NCBI GenBank assembly: GCA_012861695.1
Contig: JAAOOA010000027.1
Coordinates: forward strand, 422,001-486,000
Reading direction: 5' to 3'
Length of the DNA stretch: 64,000 nt
Source: Trematomus loennbergii
Lineage: Eukaryota > Chordata > Actinopteri > Perciformes > Nototheniidae
Every line of letters starts with the position of its first letter. Position 1 is the stretch's first letter. Positions 11,684-26,090 of the stretch are shown piece by piece. The notes under the pieces were generated by a model, which saw only the letters and a list, made by a program, of their open reading frames with translations, ran no database searches and was not told the origin of the DNA. The position numbers and the translations under genes are program-made.

Positions 11684-12448
11684 TTTCACGCGGTATTCGG
11701 TTCGGTACACGTGTGTTGAGAAGAAATTGAGAGCAACTTTTTGGAAGTAATCTCAGGTGCTGCGTCGCAGCATTCAGTGTAATTTGCTCACATTGGGTTC
11801 ATCGCATCATAGAGCGACCAAGTCATTTCATTGGAGAGGCATACTATGAGAACTGGTCACAGGGATGCGTTCAAATTTAGTCAGTAATTTTAGGAACTGT
11901 CGAAATGGCGAAAGCAGATAAAGTTGAGCTCGAAAATCCCCAGCATCATTGAAGTCTCCGGTTTGGGAACATTTTGGTTGCACAGTCACGTACAAGGATG
12001 ACGGACAAAGACAGGGGAACCGAACCAAAGCTGTTTGTCGGCATTGTTCAACTAACATGGTTACGCGGCTGGCAATACATCAAACTTGCACACTCATTTG
12101 AAAAGGCATCACCCGAACGTGAATATCACCGGTACCAAAAGAAAAATGACTGAAGTGCAACCCAACTCCCACTAGCATTTAAGCCTCCACCACTCGCAAA
12201 AAGTTCAGACCGAGCCAAAGCTATTACAAACGCCAAATATCCTTATGTTGCCATGTTAGCAAAGCGCTACCTGGCTGTATCTGCTACCTCTGTCCCTAGC
12301 GAGAGGGGTTCTCCACAGCAGGAGACATTGTTAGTGCCAGCAGATCTGCCCTTTCGGCAAGCAACGTGGACAAGTTAATCTTTCTTAAAAAAAACATGAA
12401 AATACAATGACAAGCAAGTCCTAGTGTCAAGCTGGCAGCTTAGGTGAG

Positions 12449-12495
12449 TACTAGTACAGTACAGTACAGTACAGTACAGTACAGTACAGTACAGT
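12449..12495. repeat. (ACAGT)n pentanucleotide repeat
   Basis: About nine GTACA units occur within the 3' part of the hAT remnant. Confidence 0.9.
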
Positions 12496-12785
12496 TCAAG
12501 TACAGATTATTTAAGTCATCGAAATGCTGCACCTTAATGTTTATTTTATTATATTTGTATTTATTTGAGTGAATATTCACAGTTTAATAATAATTAAAAA
12601 CCCAAAACAAATATTTTATGTTTTGTGAGTACTAGTACAGTAAAGTTCAAATACAGATTATTTCAGTTCATCGAAATGCTGCACCTTAATGTTTATTTTA
12701 TTATATTTTGTATTTCAGTGAATACATTATTCACAGTTTAATAATAATTAAAAACCTCCTAAAAATATTTATGTTTTGTGATCAT
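12496..12785. repeat. tandem duplication of a 150-bp AT-rich unit
   Basis: Two head-to-tail copies share TCGAAATGCTGCACCTTAAT and the following TTTAATAATAATTAAAAACC. The same two-copy array occurs inverted at about 24230-24490. Confidence 0.8.
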
Positions 12786-12872
12786 TTTTTCTGCTGTACC
12801 GAAAACGTACCGAACCGTGACCTAAAAACCGAGGTACGTACCGAACCGAAATGTTTGTGAAACCGTTACACC

Positions 12873-13275
12873 CCTAGTATCAGCTGCTTGTGTGACAGTC
12901 AGACAGTGAATACTTTACAGCGGCCACTGCCGTGTGAGGTAACGGGAGAATAAACTCCTGTGGAAGAGCAGCACTGCAGCGGTCGGTAAATGCCGCTGAA
13001 ACACATTAATAAACAATGAACCACGGCACTCTGGAGAAAAGTATAAGGTTGGAGAAGTCGTTATTTAATTTAATCTGGCTTCGTATGATTAAAAGCAACA
13101 CGATCATCGACCCGATGCAGTCCCCCGTTGTTGTGTGAGCGCCGTTGCTGAGAAAATCAGAGAGGTAAACGGTGACGTCATGACGCAGCAGCGGCAGCAC
13201 CAGTCGGGCTCTGGGCGGTGTGAACAAAACGGGGGCTGAAAAGAAAAACGGTTCCGAACCAGAAGAGCACAAGAG
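12873..13275 (-). repeat. composite interspersed repeat, copy 1
   Basis: Sequence from the hAT end (TATCAGCTGCTTGTGTGACA) to about 13200 is closely matched, in reverse complement, by 23810-24117. The minus strand keeps a long open stretch containing DFLSNGAHTTTGDCIGSM, seen again in copy 2. No known protein was recognised, and the frame is probably an accident of a young repeat. Confidence 0.75.
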
Positions 13276-14597
13276 GAGCTAGAACGGGAACCGTGTTGGT
13301 CTCAGTTTGCTTTCAGACAAAGTAGTCAGCATATATGAGTTAGTCATTTTGTACTTATTAGTTACTTTTTACTGTATTCAAAACTTTAAAAACGTTACTA
13401 TTTTCCTCACGCTAGCGGTGTGGCTCCACTGTGGTTGGTTGGTCCACTTTGTTTTTGATGAAATACCTGAAACTAAGGATATTAGTCTTAATTTTTTTTT
13501 ATGTTAGCATGGAAAAACAATTTATTCTTAGTGATTCCTAACTCTTGGGATTTAGTTTTTTCAAGTAGTACATTTGTATTTTTGTAAAATAAACTATAAG
13601 TACAAGTACAAAACAGCATAAGTACAAAGAAACATAAACCTAGAGATTCCCCAGACAGATTCTGAAGCAGAATAGTTGAAATTGTTGGAGTTTCTCAGAT
13701 TGATACCCCAACAATCTGAATGGTCCAGATTGGCCCTAGGTGTGGTTGGTTGTGTGTAGTATTGTTTGATCTCACCGTGTTTCAGAGCCTGAGCTGATAC
13801 AGGGAGTACGTTTCAGCTAACACAGCTCTCCTATAAAAAATGAAAGCTTCACTTGCTGTTTGTTCCCCTGTGGTGCCACCATGCGCAGAGCTAATGTGGG
13901 TCGCCAAGTAGTGACACACAAATAGAAGCATCGCTGGAGGTGGAGAAGTGCTGTATCAACGCAATTTTAATTTGGGAGAGCTTGTTTTGTTAGTAATTGT
14001 TTGTTGGCGCTTCGAGGGGATGAAGCAGAAGACCAGCACTGGAATACTTTAGAGACTGCAGTTTTATTTTAGGTTGGGGGTCCTTTGGGAATTAAATGCA
14101 GCTTGTAAACAGTAGCAGGATAAATGAAATCCCGTGGCATTATATAAAGTGTTTCAAAGTATAAGGCTTTTATAATTTCAGTTGACAACCTACATCTGGA
14201 GCATCCCTAACTATTCCTTAAAACATAATGATTTGGTTGATGCTCACAGCTGATCTTATATAATAAGCAACCTCTGTATGCATAAAGGGTGAAGGGTCAA
14301 ACAAGTCAGAAGGCTTCCCTAGAGGATTCCTTTCCTGTGTCATGCTACTTGAGGGTTTGCTTTCATTTGATATGACCCTTGTAGATTCTTCTGTATCAGA
14401 ATATTCATAAAGCCTTTATTTATGTTGGTTATTAATATTAAAATATTAAATATTAAATACACAGAAAAGGAAAGCAATCAATCAAAATCTAAATGTAGTG
14501 TCTTTGTAATAATCATCATCAGAAGTGTCTAACTGTGCTTCTAGAGTTGATGCTAAGCTACGCTAATTAGCTGTTCTCATCTGCTGATGTGTGAATG
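13276..14597. other. intronic, nothing recognised
   Basis: AT-rich unique-looking sequence without element ends, RNA genes or coding signal. Confidence 0.5.
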
Positions 14598-14799
14598 CAC
14601 TGAAAAAACTGAACCGTTGACTTTAATTAAATGTATGATGTCAACAGATTTTCACATAACTGTATTAGGTTATTGAAAGCAATAATATTACATTTAAATA
14701 AGAAATATTAGGTTCAACTTAATATTATTGCTTCAACTAACCTAATAGAGTTATGTGAAATCTGTGACATAATACATTTAATTAAAGTCAATGTTTCTG
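14598..14799. mobile_element. palindromic TA-type MITE, copy 1 (3' truncated)
   Basis: CACTGAAAAAACTGAAC opens a long inverted repeat. TTTCACATAACTGTATTAGG on the left pairs with the reverse complement on the right near 14735-14760. The right terminus is replaced by the duplicated segment at 14800. Related copies lie at 27667 and 53380. Confidence 0.78.
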
Positions 14800-15566
<767 letters not shown>

Positions 15567-15584
15567 AACACACACACACACACA

Positions 15585-15654
<70 letters not shown>
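15567..15654. repeat. (CA)n microsatellite
   Basis: An 88-bp CA tract with one CCAC interruption. A second imperfect 43-bp CA/CG tract follows at 15801-15843. Confidence 0.95.
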
Positions 15655-15657
<3 letters not shown>

Positions 15658-15843
15658 GGTCAGCGTAGCTTTATTTATTCATGACAAACATGACATTTGC
15701 CGAGCTTTCTCTGGGGAGTTATTGACCCGATGATACCTTTCATAGTCGTTTGACCAAACCAACAGTGTGCTGTATCAGTAACTACAAAGCCTCAGGCCAA
15801 ACACACACACACACACACACACACACGCACGCACACACACGCG

Positions 15844-16661
15844 CCCCAGAGGACGGTTCCTCTCTAATACAGGGTTAATGCTTGATGGTTTATTACCAGT
15901 ATGACACACAGCCATTTGGCGTTGACCTCTGGAGAGACACAGGAAACTATTTTCTTGGGACCAAATTTGTATTCATTTTTTTTAATTTTTTTTATTATGA
16001 ATACAGAAAAAATAAATAAGGGGAATGAGCCCCTTGACCCTCTACCCCACCCTCTTGCCATTTCAACAATATTATAAATATTTTAGCCTGTTGCAACCAT
16101 ATAAGTTCATAAATTCACACACATTTTAAAATAATGTTCCACTAGTCAGACACAAGTTGGCAATGAGTCCTCTCATAAATCAAGGTATGCACATTTCTAC
16201 AATCATATTTTACTCTGATAGTCACTAATGTATACATTACATAAATTGCTATCAGATTAAATTCATAATCAGTTTAGATTATAAAAAGAGTATGTGAGGG
16301 TTTTATCGGGAAAACAATTTTCTTGGGACGACTGCAGTATTTAAAAAAATATATATTCAGATCCAAAAGAGTAGTTGAGATATGTGTATCGTGTTCCAAG
16401 AGAATCTGTGTAAGCTGAATTTAATTGGTATAATCCTAGGATTTTCAAAACATTTAGGGGGATACAGTGTTGCCACAGTTTGGAAACAGACCTAAAATAA
16501 AGCTTTTACAGATAAAAGTGGAACCTTGAATGTACCGCACACTGACGTACCCACAGATTCTCTCCGAGTCTTTTTCCTCAAGTAGCCGAAAACCCATTAG
16601 AGGATCCCGTTCCTGCTCCTTTCTGTCCTCTAAATATAGCCTTCTTTCCTTCCGTCATTGC

Positions 16662-16662
<1 letters not shown>
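15844..16662. other. intronic, nothing recognised
   Basis: AT-rich intron. No element or coding signal was recognised. Confidence 0.5.
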
Positions 16663-16750
<88 letters not shown>

Positions 16751-16865
16751 CGTCCCTTTGGTGGGGGTAGAGGTGTTACAGCGTCTCTGATGCATGCTTA
16801 TGGAAACGAGCCCCTGGTGCAGTTTAACACACACACACACACACACTCACACACACACACACACA

Positions 16866-16960
<95 letters not shown>
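16663..16960. repeat. two (CA)n microsatellites
   Basis: An 86-bp tract at 16663-16748 and a 134-bp tract at 16827-16960 are separated by 78 bases of unique sequence. Confidence 0.95.
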
Positions 16961-16963
<3 letters not shown>

Positions 16964-17008
16964 TCTCTTCTCTACAGGAGGAGGATCACCTTGCGGCAGT
17001 GCTCCTGC

Positions 17009-17032
17009 TGGCCCCCTGCAGGGGGCGCTGTA
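17009..17032 (+). promoter_or_regulatory. candidate CTCF-type motif
   Basis: The stretch CCCCCTGCAGGGGGCGCTG contains the AGGGGGCGCT core of the vertebrate CTCF motif. This is a motif resemblance only. It lies in a short unique segment directly after a CA repeat in intron 1. Confidence 0.35.
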
Positions 17033-18223
17033 GCAGACAGCAGGCCTCAGTGCTTTCACAGCAACTACCTGGATAACTGCATTGCTTTTAAGGGAATACA
17101 TCATGGATAATACATTTAATTTTGAAATGACTGGTTGAGGATTGAAAGATTGAAGATTATGTTGTTGTTTATCAGTATAAGAGATGGAATACTTGCCCCA
17201 AATCAGCCAGGAGTAAGGGTCTACAGACTGTGAGAATCTTGCAGCTTTCAAGCTCTTTGCGTCACAGTAGCATTCACATGGTGATGCAGGATGGAGCTGA
17301 TGGAGCTGGAGCTTTGGGCTGTCCATGGTTCATTGTTAAGCAGGAAACACACTGCTGGCAGTCATGGTATAACAGTTTCCCTCTACCCACTGAATGATCA
17401 CATCAACAGCATGGGCTAACAATTGTTAGCTATATTGTCAATAAAAATTACTTTTTTGAAGAACTACATTTTAAATGTACAAAGAAGTGTAATGTGATGA
17501 TGTCGCCTGTAGTGGCCGGTCTACAAAGCATTGCATCAACTCTGCGTCTCCTGTGAGCTCGTGGACCTTTTCCTCGTCTTTGTCTTGGTCCAGATCTGTA
17601 CTGTGTTATTGGTTAGTCTCACGGGTCTCATCCTGATAATGACAAACCTCCAAACAATGGACTTTTGTTCAGCTTCTTTCATGAACATTACAATATACAG
17701 TATTTTGATAACATGGTTGTGTAATGGTTTACTCTTGTGCAAAGTGCTTTGGCAACACTGTGTTGAACATGCCAACGAAGCTGTGTTGAGCTGGTGAAGC
17801 TAGTGGAAAGCTAAAGAGACAAAAGCAGAGCTAAAGGAAAGTCAATATTGGACTTCATCAAGAGGACACAAACTCAACTCCCAAAGAATGCTAATATTGT
17901 TCACAGGCAATTGTATGCTCATATGTGAGCCATATTGAGTGTTACCATTATGTCAAAGTGGTAGTTTTAAGTTTAATGCAAAATGGTTAAATTATGTGTT
18001 TCATACAAAAAATACACTTTGCTGATGATACTGAGTGTTTGACATTAATGTATTAGTACTTCTTCCACCTCTGGTTGATTCATCTACAGAAGAGGCTTGA
18101 TAACCTCTGTAGTTAGGTCAAAGAAGGATTTGTGTTTATGCCAGTAGCCGAAATGGGTCAAAATAATTTAGAAAAAATTGCATATTGGCAAGAATCTGCA
18201 AAAACACTATATCAACCTTATTA
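17033..18223. other. intronic, nothing recognised
   Basis: No coding exon, repeat end or RNA gene was recognised. Confidence 0.5.
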
Positions 18224-18566
18224 TTAAAGGTAGGGTAGGTAATTCACTTCAGAAACACTTTTTGTTATATTCCATGGAATGCTCTTAACATCCCGATAGC
18301 AATGAATACATTACATGCTTTGACAATAAATATATACAAAAATGTCATCTGTGGAAGCCGTAGTACTGTACTGACCTACCTGCCTGTCAGCCTTCCATCT
18401 GTGCACAAACTTATCTCGTGCCCCCATTGGTCATGTGCGCGTTCGTGTGTGTTGGAGGAGGGGCTCTGAGGAAGTCTGAAGGAAGGGGCAGATTTTTTCG
18501 GCTGCGTACTTTCAAATTCTAGCACACTCGAGCTGGTTTCTCCATTCTTACCTACCCTACCTTTAA
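18224..18566. mobile_element. TTAA-flanked MITE 3 (piggyBac-like)
   Basis: TTAA at 18224-18227 and 18563-18566 enclose 335 bp with perfect 15-bp inverted termini AGGTAGGGTAGGTAA and its reverse complement. No open frame of note. The TTAA duplication again suggests piggyBac-type mobilisation. Confidence 0.85.
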
Positions 18567-19340
18567 GTAACCTTAATTCTTTAAAACTAGTTTACAGATC
18601 AGTATGCATTGGACCAATAAAAGAGAGAAGGTTTCACACAGACACGTAAGGAACAATGTGCAACGAGCATATCATTAGAGTGAAAAGAATCCCATCAGGG
18701 TAAGCAGTAAATAAATCAATACATTGACACAACATATTGAGTTCACATGTATTTATTGATTAAAAAAGATTGTATTACTTCCACTTCCATGGTTTTCTAT
18801 GTGGCGACAGCATCGTAACTTAAAATGAAGGCAGCACTGATCGAGGTTTTCTGTAACTGTCCAAGTGTGTTCACACTGTCTTTCCGTTAACCAGTCTTTA
18901 AACAGTGCCAGAGTCCATACCGTGTTCCCTTTAGTGTCCCTTTCAAAAACCGTACTTGGCACAGATGGTGAATCTAAGGTTCCATGCTCTCCTCAAATAT
19001 ACCATTGATGGTATATTTATGTAACAGCTAATGTTAAATTGACCACACTTTGCACATTGATATGGCTTCACATAGTTCCTTGATCAGAGTGCCTTAGCAG
19101 CAGCTTGCTTTCGTAAAAAAGCAGACCACTAAATCTCCAAATTGACCAACCAGAATCGAGTATTCAACTAAACCGTGTAATACATTGGAACAAAGAGAAA
19201 GGAGCGAGTGCTATTTAAGTTGGAAGGTTGCTTGCGGTCTCTCCTTTAAACCTCTCTTCTCCTATGAATAAATAATAAAAGAAAGTGAAAGAAGGACTGT
19301 TTTACCTCCATTGCTGCAGAGTCGGCTGCATCCCTCTCTC
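18567..19340. other. intronic, nothing recognised
   Basis: No feature is supported here. Confidence 0.5.
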
Positions 19341-19346
19341 TCACGC

Positions 19347-19399
<53 letters not shown>

Positions 19400-19496
19400 A
19401 CCACACACACACACACCCACACACACCACACACACACACACACACACACCACACACACACACACAGAGACACACACACACACACACACACACACAC
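19341..19496. repeat. (CA)n microsatellite, interrupted
   Basis: A 156-bp CA tract with several CACCAC, CCCAC and AGAGAC interruptions. Confidence 0.95.
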
Positions 19497-21114
19497 TCAT
19501 GCCGTAAATCTCTCTGTCAGCCATGCTGCATCGATAATACGATGATGTCCGTAAAGCCTTCCTGTATGTTTGCTGTGTCAAGCTTCTCGTGCCACACTCT
19601 GGATTGATTGCGTTGTGTGTCTGTGTGTTCATTGGTGCATACTGCTGGGCAAGATGGTAGAGAAGAAGCTGGACAATGAGGAGATGATGAAGAGGAGCAG
19701 GAGATAAGAGAGGGGGTAGAGGATGAAGAGAAGAAGCTTGGAGAGAAGAAAGAATCAATTATTTAAATATTTCTCTGTTTTTCTCCTATTCCTTTTATAC
19801 AATGTACACTGCCCAATGTATTCCTCTATTTACCTTTTCACCCTCCTCATATCCTGTGATGTTCCTTTTTGGCCTCCATACATTTGTCTGCAGTATTTCA
19901 GTAATATGCTGACAAAATATCTGCAGGTGTGTGTGTGTGTCTGTGTGTTTGCGTGCATGTGTGTATGCATGTGTGTTGTTATTTGATGATGTAAATGAAA
20001 TAGGTTGCTGACCTCTGCCTTACAAACAAAATCAGATTGCACTCAGCTACTCTGTGAAGGTACAGAGTGTGTTTTAAAGTCTATTTTAGATAGTATTAGG
20101 TCCTTTAAATTCATATAAAAAGTTTATAAAGCATGCCATTTACTTTTTTTAAACAAGACTATGAATCTGAGCCATGCTAGCAGAGCTGTTAGGCTGTACT
20201 TTGAGCTAAATGCTAATGCGGCTTGCTACCATTCAGTAGAGTCAAAGCCACCCCAAGAAATGGATGTGAATCTTAAGCGCTTAAAATCAGTTTCTTTGTA
20301 ACCTCCACCCTATCTTGTAGTAGTCTGTAGACCAGAGCAGCGACCGGGAATCTGTGCATAAGACGTTAGCTAACTAGCGTCTTTGCGGCTGTGCTGAGAG
20401 ACGATTATAAGATGTTTATTACTACATGGATTGGTAAATACAGTATATATAATATATCAGTCAAACACAGCCTAACAAAAATACGCTGCCCCCCCCCCCC
20501 CCCCCCGCTGCCTGTGTTCCTTTACTGCCTGATAAGCAGAAGCCATGTACTAAGCATTGTGTGTCACTTCATTCAGCTGTTTGATGAGCCAAACACACTA
20601 TCTTAAAACCATCTGGAACAGTTGTTGGTGTTTACTCGTGGCCCCTAACGGGTGGGGTGGGGGTGGGAGTAGTGAGGAGTCAGCAGTCAATGAGGCTATA
20701 AAGCATTGCTAGCACAGAGGTCCTTAAGCATACAGTCGCACACATAATAGGGAGATTGTTGCAGCAGTAGTGGAGATTAGCCCTACACAAGAGATGGGAT
20801 GTCACACATGTACACACACTCTCACTCTCACAGTCACGTGCACAGTCAAACACCGAACCTCATAATCCCCTTGCCGAGATAGTTAGTAATAAGGAGTACT
20901 TCTGGTGGTACTGTTAGTAGCAACAGTGATGGAACAAGTACACAGATCCTTTGAAGTAAAACTACCAATACAATAATGTGCAAGTCCCTTCAAAACGCCT
21001 TTATTAAAGTCTTTCCTTGAGTAAAGATACAGAAGAAGGTTATCAGCAACATTTAAAGTACACCAAAGTCATAGTACTAGTTTTTCTAAGGAATATGATC
21101 ATATGGTTACGTAC
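19497..21114. other. intronic, nothing recognised
   Basis: A C homopolymer lies at about 20490-20506 and a short GT run near 19927-19978. No gene or element was recognised. Confidence 0.45.
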
Positions 21115-22030
21115 AGTGGCGTTTTTATATGTACAATAGTGGTGGGGCACGAACAACTTAGATGTGTATAAGCTTCTGGTGCTTTTTTAAACACGTAAAC
21201 AAATAGCTGTAGGCTATCAATGGTCCCGATAGAGAGAGGGGGGGGGGGGAGGGGGGGGTATAAGGAAACACAGACACTCATCACCGAGGTCACAATATCA
21301 ATCGATCCAGCAGAGCAATAGCCTATAGGCAAAACACAGAAGATCAACAAAAGATATGACATAAATGAACTTACCAAAGCTGAAGTAGATGGTCAACTTC
21401 ATTCATTTTCTTTCCGTTTTACTGATTTTAATCACTATACGCTGCTCTCTCTCGTCACCTCTTCACAACTACACTTTTCGCGGCACACGTACTTACAGCC
21501 AATCAGCTCTCTGAATTATGAGATGACGTTTGGTGGGTATGTCAGCACAGTGCCCCTATGGTGATTATTTTTTTGCCGCACACATTGAATAGAAAAATAC
21601 TCTGAGCATGCGCAGCGTAGTTTTTACAGACCCATTCATTTTAACAGCAGAGAGAGGGGCAGATCGGGGCTTGCCCCACATCGCTCAACACGGCTCAATA
21701 GGCACACTGTAGACACTAATTAGAAGAACGCAGACCAAAACAGCAATCTGGAGACGAATCAGATGATTAAATATGAGCTTAAAATATATTTTAACATATA
21801 TTTTTGGGAATTATTATTTGCATTACTTTCAGCTGACACTAGGTGGCACCTGAGGACGGCGGAGCTGACCAATCAGGGGAATGAGAGGTTGCCGTGACAT
21901 GGTAAACAGCATGGTAACACGACGCTCGTAACTCGGCCCCCTCCTTTGCAGGGGGGCGTGGTCAGCTGCAGCGCATGCAAAGACAGGGTGGAGGACAGCA
22001 AAATAGAGCGGTTCCTTTGTCTTAAAGTCA
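21115..22030. repeat. possible fragments of older DNA transposons
   Basis: CAGTGGCGTTTTTATATG at 21116 looks like a hAT-type terminus, and TGGGGCA there is complementary to TGCCCCA near 21672, but no target duplication is visible. The segment GGGGGGCGTGGTCAGCTGCAG near 21952 is related to the inside of MITE 1 at 8957. Confidence 0.35.
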
Positions 22031-22079
22031 ATGGTTTTTGTTAATCATTTTTGTTCAAGTCAAGCTTACAGTGTGTGAT

Positions 22080-22496
22080 TTTCACGTTTTCTTCCACGAC
22101 ATAAAGTACGTCAGTAAATACCACAATGCTGTTAAATGTCTTAAAAACAGTGAATGCTAGCATTGCTAAATGAGACAAGGTCATCACATCAAACATTAGC
22201 CACCTTTAGCTTAGCGGTTGAGACATGAAGTCATGCAGCCATCATGTTTTTTTCTTTTTAGCCTAATGTTAGCTATTTACCGGCAATGCATTTATGCTTC
22301 GAAATTCTTAAAAGTGGTGTTAATGTGTGAGATTATCCTGCTGAACAAAGCGTGTAAATATCCTAAACATGTGCTTGCCATCGATCTTCTGCAATATTCC
22401 AGAATCCAATGTTAAAATCCCATTGCTCTGTCAGGGAGCTCTTTGATGCTAACTTCCAGGTCTACAAAAATACGTCATCACTGCACCACTCTATAA
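22080..22496 (+). mobile_element. GTGGTGCAG-family element, 3' part
   Basis: It contains ATTAGCCACCTTTAGCTTAG and ends TGATGCTAACTTCCAGGTCT and then CTGCACCACTCTATA. It matches the right two thirds of the complete copy at 37594 in the same orientation. Confidence 0.75.
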
Positions 22497-22911
22497 AAGA
22501 ACATTTCTGCAAGGACAAAATGTGAATGGCATTGTGGAGAACTGCAGCGATCAGGGAGAACAGGAGAACTAAGCAGAAAAAGTACACCGCCGTCTGTTCG
22601 CTTCACCTCAGTGAGCTGGGTGGGTGGAGGTGCGTCGGGGGGGGGGGGAAGCATGTCTGAGTGACAGATATGTTAAGGAGAAGTGTGTGCAGTCATAAGA
22701 GTGTCTGACGAAACACAACATACTGTTATGATGTTTTATGTGATGGTTATATTGTAAGAGAGTTATATATTTGCTTATGATGGACTCATAATCCCTAAGA
22801 GCTTTCTGATGTCTTTGGTTTGTCCCTCTGCAAACTATCATATTCCATTAACCTGCTCTCATTTTGTCGCCCCAAAGGTCTTGTGCTGCTCTTCAATCAC
22901 TCAAGGGACAA
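22497..22911. other. intronic, nothing recognised
   Basis: A G homopolymer lies near 22638. No other feature is seen. Confidence 0.45.
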
Positions 22912-23088
<177 letters not shown>

Positions 23089-23689
23089 GGCATGAGCGTA
23101 TGCATCTCCTTTCAACTCCATACCCTTATTGTGATTCTACTATAGTCTTAATATGTTCATACTCTGATCATGTGTATCTTTCAAATAAAAGAAAGAAAGG
23201 TAATGAAGAAATGAAGAAATGAAAGACAGGAAGTAGGTATAAAGGAAGAAAAAGAGTGAATGAAAGAGTAAGTAAGGAAGGAAGCCAGCTTGGTAATGCA
23301 CCCCGAGGCGTTTCTTTACATCAGCGTACAATGTAGCAGTAATGTGCAGCGTTAGAAAGGTTAAGTGCACCCAAAAAATCTTTAAGAAAAAAAAGCCATG
23401 CCATTTACTTTCTCTTCTCTCTAATGTAGATCAGCTGTGTCCTGCGTAAACCTCGGAGCAGTTTGCTTTTGATGCTGTGGCAGACATTTCCTCCATTTGT
23501 AGAGAACACTTCCTGACCGTGAGGCCGACCGAACCACTATCCTCCATTATTTACTCTACCTATTTCTGTGTTTTCCGAAAGGGAAAGGGCATGTTTCATA
23601 ATGCTTTTTGGAAAATCTTCCATATATCTGTAGGGAGGATTTTGCAGAGCGGATTCCTTTTGGTGGGACTCTGCTAGGGATAAAGGAAC
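23089..23689. other. intronic, nothing recognised
   Basis: A GAAA/GGAAG-rich patch occurs at 23186-23283. No element or gene was recognised. Confidence 0.45.
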
Positions 23690-24495
23690 CTTTTCAGGAA
23701 CCTTGCGTTAATACTCATATGGGTTTACATATAGTTCCTGAGACACAGTTCCTGGTCATAAACATCCAATGTGTTCTTTACTTTACAATAGCCAAGGAGC
23801 TGTTTAGCTGCTGCGTCATGACGTCACCGTTTACTGATTTTCTCAGCAACGGCGCTCACAACAACAACAGGGACTGCATCGGGTCGATGATCGTGTTGCT
23901 TTTAATCATACGAAGCCAGATTAAATTAAAAAACGACTTCTCCAACCTTATACTTTTCTCCAGAGTGCCGTGGTTCATTGTTTATTAATGTGTTTCAGCG
24001 GCATTTACCGACCGCTGCAGTGCTGCTCTTCCACCGGAGTTTATTCTCCCGTTAACTCACACGGCAGTGGCCGCTGTAAAGTATTCACTGTCTGACTGTC
24101 ACACAAGCAGCTGATACTAGGGGTGTAACGGTTCACAAACATTTCGGTTCGGTACGTACCTCGGTTTTTAGGTCACGGTTCGGTACGTTTTCGGTACAGC
24201 AGAAAAAATGATCACAAACATAAAATATTTTTAGGTTTTTTTAAATTATTATTAAACTGTGAATAATGTATTCACTGAAATAAATACAAATATAATAAAA
24301 TAAACATTAAGGTGCAGCATTTCGATGAACTTAAATAGTCTGTACTTGAACTTTACTGTACTAGTATTCACAAAACATAAATATTTGTTTTGGGTTTTTT
24401 AATTATTATTAAACTGTGAATATTCACTCAAATAAATTCAAAATATAATAAAATAAACATTAAGGTGCAGCATTTCGATGAACTGAAATCATCAT
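23690..24495 (+). repeat. composite interspersed repeat, copy 2 (inverted to copy 1)
   Basis: 23810-24117 matches 12873-13200 in reverse complement. The match continues across CTAGGGGTGTAACGGTTCAC at 24118 into the hAT end (CGGTTCGGTACGTACC) and the two-unit AT-rich tandem array, up to about 24490. A 700-bp nested composite is therefore shared, including the exact junction between the hAT end and its flank. Confidence 0.8.
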
Positions 24496-24785
24496 ATGTG
24501 AAAATTAGCTCAAGTCCTAGCAGCCTAAGGTTTGTGTTGGGTCGCTTCACAAAAAAAAACCTGTGGTGACTGCAGAAAGGAAACAGAAAGCAAATTGCAG
24601 TTTCATGTTTAGCCATCCAATCATGCCTCCTTACTCAGAGGTTTGGCATTTTTTAAAGAAGCGTCGGTCTCAATGTCTGGAATTGTTCCCAGTCCATGCA
24701 GAGATTTGCCAGGTTTGTGAAGGTGGTTCACCTCTTTCCATTCTCTTTTTATCCTTAACAAACTAATTACATTTATTTTCCTATA

Positions 24786-25625
<840 letters not shown>

Positions 25626-26090
25626 GTTAAGATAAGATAAGATAAGATAAGATGGACCTTTATTAATCCCCGTGGGGAAATTCAGTTGTACAAGCAGCAA
25701 CAGGGTAAGCGTGAAAAACAGGACAGCACAGATTCACACAGATTAATCAAATCAAAAATAAAATCAAGAAAAAAATTAAAATAATAATGATAATAATAAT
25801 AAAAGACTATGAAATAGGAGATGAGTAAAAATAAGTTCCCTGCATTGATGCTTTTTAGTAAGGACTGTCTAAAAGTACTGCCATTCAAACTGTGATGGCT
25901 AATGTCAGACAGTGCAACCTCCCACAGGACACAGCGGGAAAATGATGGCTTATTATAATAAGAGCAACAGAAGAACAAAAATGGAGGTAAAACATTGGGA
26001 GATTTCAACAGTAAATGGGATGATATAGAGAAGTGAAGGAAGAGACGATGATCATACTCCCTGATGAGTCATGGTGTGGCTGATGAAATA
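25626..26090 (-). mobile_element. non-LTR retrotransposon 3' fragment
   Basis: A (GATAA)n run is followed by GATGGACCTTTATTAATCCC and GTGGGGAAATTCAG. Read on the minus strand this is the GGGATTAATAAAG-type 3' tail ending in a short tandem repeat, as in fish LINEs and their SINEs. The upstream open frame on the minus strand (25682-26008) is not a recognisable domain and is probably 3' untranslated LINE sequence. Confidence 0.6.

Larger units (their letters stand above)
11684..12872 (+). pseudogene. decayed BED-finger hAT transposase gene
   Basis: Two ends of a ZBED/hAC-type transposase can be recognised. Near 11940-12110 a BED-finger-like stretch reads around CRHC with downstream histidines, broken by frameshifts. 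Near 12256-12400 the hAT C-terminal dimerisation motif appears as LAKRYLAVSATSVPSER. After a one-base shift it continues as FSTAGDIVSASRSALSASN. The catalytic middle is deleted. The 3' end at 12872 is CACCCCTAG, the reverse complement of the CTAGGGGTG terminus seen in the copy at 24118. The 5' end is truncated against an older repeat at about 11683. It is dead as a gene. Confidence 0.72.

Noticed and set aside
23608..23988. 126-codon frame with a hydrophobic end, also seen at 13006-13272
   Set aside because: Lies in a duplicated interspersed repeat. The shared stretch reflects copy similarity rather than a protein under selection.
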